From positions 1-34,112 of the forward strand of contig JAGQZY010000024.1 in assembly GCA_020435205.1 (NCBI GenBank): a stretch of DNA of 34,112 nt. Direction: 5' to 3'. Below the pieces are notes generated by a model. The model worked only from the letters and a program-made list of their open reading frames with translations, did not search any database and was not told the DNA's origin. Positions 32,625-34,112 of the stretch are shown piece by piece. The position numbers were made by a program, and so were the translations under genes. Position 1 is the stretch's first letter; each line of letters begins with the position of its first letter. Source of the stretch: Bdellovibrionales bacterium. GTDB taxonomy: Bacteria; Bdellovibrionota; Bdellovibrionia; Bdellovibrionales; JAGQZY01.

Positions 32625-33416
32625 TTAAAAGGGATCTTTACCCCTTATGGTATTCCACATGGATTTGATGCTATCCCAGTTTTGTTGAATCGGGCTGCGG
32701 ATAGCGTGGATTTCGGCATTGCTAAAATCGAAGCCTTTGCTTGATAAATAATCTTTGGCCCACTCGATTCGTTCTCCAGGGGTCATGTAGTGACCACTTT
32801 GATTGTCAAAGTGTAGGACCTTTCCCTGGGGGGTGACGGAAATGTAGCCCGCGAATAGGACCGGAAGGCCGGCAAAGAAACTGCTATGTCGGAAGAATCC
32901 CTTCTTGTTGGGTTCGAACCATTTAATGTAAAGGTCTCCTCTGAGTGAGATGACAAAAATTCCAGAAACATCCTTTTCAAAGGGTTCTAAAGTTTCTGCT
33001 TTTAAAAGTTGGCCTCTTTTTAAAACCACCTGAAGGGGGCGGCGCTCAATCTCATTGAGGTATTTAACATTGTGGCGCATCCCACCCCCCTTTAATGGGG
33101 TGGAACTCCAATAGGCTTCACCCGTATAATAGGGTTGCAGAACGAGGGGGAGGGGTGCATTGGGGTTTTGTTCTTGCCAGAGCTTAGCCATATTCCGGTA
33201 GTTTTTAGAAATGGCCTTGCCATATCGGTAGCGACTGAGTCCCTGGCTGTTCAAGAAGAGACTGTAAAGATGGGCATTTTCATTCTCAAGCTTTTGGAAG
33301 GCGGAATTATTATAAGCTTGGGCCCTTTGTACAAAAAGGCGCTCGCACCGCCAATTTTGGGCATATGTGGAGGCTGACATCAAAATAATGATGAGTATAG
33401 TGAGGGCCCTTTGCAT
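32625..33416 (-). CDS. Exported protein with HSSF and SGHY motifs
   Basis: Signal peptide MQRALTILIIILMSASTYAQ, mature start NWRCERLF. The C-terminal 110 residues contain FRHSSFFAGLPVLFAGYISV (about 175-194), LHFDNQSGHYMTPGERIEWA and a final GFDFSNAEIHAI. I have the impression of similar HSSF...SGHY modules in predicted secreted effector or toxin-type proteins, but cannot name the family. No Shine-Dalgarno is visible before the ATG. A TTGAGC-16-TATCTT pair sits at 33421-33448, so close that the transcript might be leaderless. It is convergent with the small exported protein gene at 32118. Confidence 0.75.
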   Translation of the reverse strand: MQRALTILIIILMSASTYAQNWRCERLFVQRAQAYNNSAFQKLENENAHLYSLFLNSQGLSRYRYGKAISKNYRNMAKLWQEQNPNAPLPLVLQPYYTGEAYWSSTPLKGGGMRHNVKYLNEIERRPLQVVLKRGQLLKAETLEPFEKDVSGIFVISLRGDLYIKWFEPNKKGFFRHSSFFAGLPVLFAGYISVTPQGKVLHFDNQSGHYMTPGERIEWAKDYLSSKGFDFSNAEIHAIRSPIQQNWDSIKSMWNTIRGKDPF

Positions 33417-33476
33417 ATATAAGATATATCTGCAATTTTCGCGCTCAAAAAAAGCTTAGAATTTTTGGTTGAATAT

Positions 33477-33502
33477 TAAACATCAAAAAAAAATGGCGAT
33501 AA
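33477..33502 (+). promoter_or_regulatory. Candidate sigma-28 (FliA)-type promoter
   Basis: TAAACATC (33477-33484), ten bases, GGCGATAA (33495-33502). The E. coli FliA consensus is TAAAGTTT-N11-GCCGATAA, so the -10 matches seven of eight and the TAAA core is complete, with one base less spacing. Transcription would begin about 105 bases before the lipoprotein gene at 33615. Confidence 0.4.
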
Positions 33503-33614
33503 ACTTAAGCAAAATATGAAACTTTCCGGCCTCGCTATTGTGGCTCGCACTTTGAGACGGTATGGAGAAAGGCCAGTCCCTTAAGTTCAGCTATAGCAGC
33601 CCCGAACAGAGGGT

Positions 33615-34112
33615 ATGCGCAAAATATTAATACTCATCCCCCTATTTTTAATGGCCTGTAGTGACCGCCCCCTGGGGCTAGATCAACTTGGGAAATACTC
33701 TAATTTTTCCGATGCTGAAATTCCCGAGGACTTCTCTGATCCGGCCGAGGATAGTGAACCCGATAACAGTTCTAACTCTGAAGATAGCGGAGAGGTGGTT
33801 GAAATCGTAGATCCGACCAATACTTTTTACCTTGAAGATCAACTTTTTAGTTTGGCCCACGGTAAGGCACAGCGCTGGGATGGTTGCCGAAAGGATTATG
33901 TGTCTCAAGGTGGATACAATAGTGATACCCAATGCGGAAGGGCCTTTTTTCATCCTAACTTTGCCTCTCAGCTTAATGAGTTCTTTTTTCGTTGTATTAT
34001 GGATGCTGCACAGGTGGCCGGTTACGCTCAACCCATGAAGATCTTTATTCGGCATCTTGGTAGCTATGTCGACCGCAACGCCCGCAATTCGACGCGCTTG
34101 AGTAACCATGCC
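33615..34112 (+). CDS. Extensin-like/M15-type lipoprotein, cut by the window end
   Basis: Open from ATG 33615 through the last base (166 codons seen). MRKILILIPLFLMAC is a textbook lipoprotein signal with lipobox LMAC (Cys15). A Ser/Asp/Glu-rich linker follows (about residues 30-70), then a Cys-containing domain and, at the window edge, RNARNSTRLSNHA. RLSNHA fits the first half of the SxHxxGxAxD zinc motif of extensin-like C-terminal and M15 peptidases; the exported peptidase at 24485-25225 also has RNAR before its SRHSTGDAMD. The rest of the active site lies outside the window. Likely a surface-anchored peptidoglycan-acting enzyme. Confidence 0.8.
   Translation, partial: MRKILILIPLFLMACSDRPLGLDQLGKYSNFSDAEIPEDFSDPAEDSEPDNSSNSEDSGEVVEIVDPTNTFYLEDQLFSLAHGKAQRWDGCRKDYVSQGGYNSDTQCGRAFFHPNFASQLNEFFFRCIMDAAQVAGYAQPMKIFIRHLGSYVDRNARNSTRLSNHA

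Overview
The window looks like chromosome of a Gram-negative predatory-type bacterium of the Bdellovibrionota (Bdellovibrio-like). Supporting signs are an MglA-type polarity GTPase encoded beside recR and nadA, a TIGR02147-family protein (a family common in Bdellovibrio and Fibrobacter), the rpsU-yqeY-dnaG-rpoD operon, and an unusually high share of small exported proteins, lipoproteins and beta-barrel proteins without recognisable families. This assignment is inference from gene content; no rRNA lies in the window. I see no phage, insertion sequence, integrase or CRISPR array.

Layout. 0.2-2.8 kb (minus): one large exported protein of unknown function with a C9 tract near its end. 2.9-6.3 kb (plus): a three-gene ferric-iron-type ABC importer (lipoprotein binding protein, fused double permease, short ATPase), overlapping reading frames, promoter with a palindrome and a clear terminator. 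6.4-11.4 kb (minus): SRP RNA, dnaX, ybaB, recR, mglA, nadA in a nearly gapless run, then a small broken-looking frame and a PilZ-domain gene. 11.5-13.3 kb (plus): YgjP-type metallopeptidase and TIGR02147 protein. 13.5-22.8 kb: a cluster of exported proteins containing three paralogues of a family that I read as having a GNAT-like core; one is in an operon with an oligopeptide-binding lipoprotein, one with a TetR regulator, and one with a trypsin-like lipoprotein protease; two outer-envelope lipoproteins lie between. 23.0-25.8 kb (minus): beta-barrel protein, small exported protein, M15/extensin-like peptidase and tadA. 25.8-30.1 kb (plus): rpsU, yqeY, dnaG and rpoD, closed by a bidirectional terminator. 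30.2-34.1 kb: small exported proteins around a CAT-anticodon tRNA, including a lysozyme-like Cys-rich protein, an HSSF/SGHY-motif protein and a lipoprotein cut by the window end that shows the start of an extensin-like/M15 active-site motif.

How the genes work together. The housekeeping blocks supply translation targeting (SRP RNA), the replication clamp loader, RecFOR repair, primase, the main sigma factor and NAD synthesis. dnaX carries an A9 run exactly between its shared and tau-only domains, with stops a few codons away in both alternative frames, the arrangement expected for making a short gamma form by slippage. The rest of the window is dominated by cell-envelope and secreted proteins (proteases, peptidoglycan-type hydrolases, binding lipoproteins), consistent with a predatory or scavenging life style, but no substrate is shown directly.

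The most promising new biology is the triplicated exported GNAT-like family at 13.5-21.3 kb and its repeated pairing with different envelope partners.
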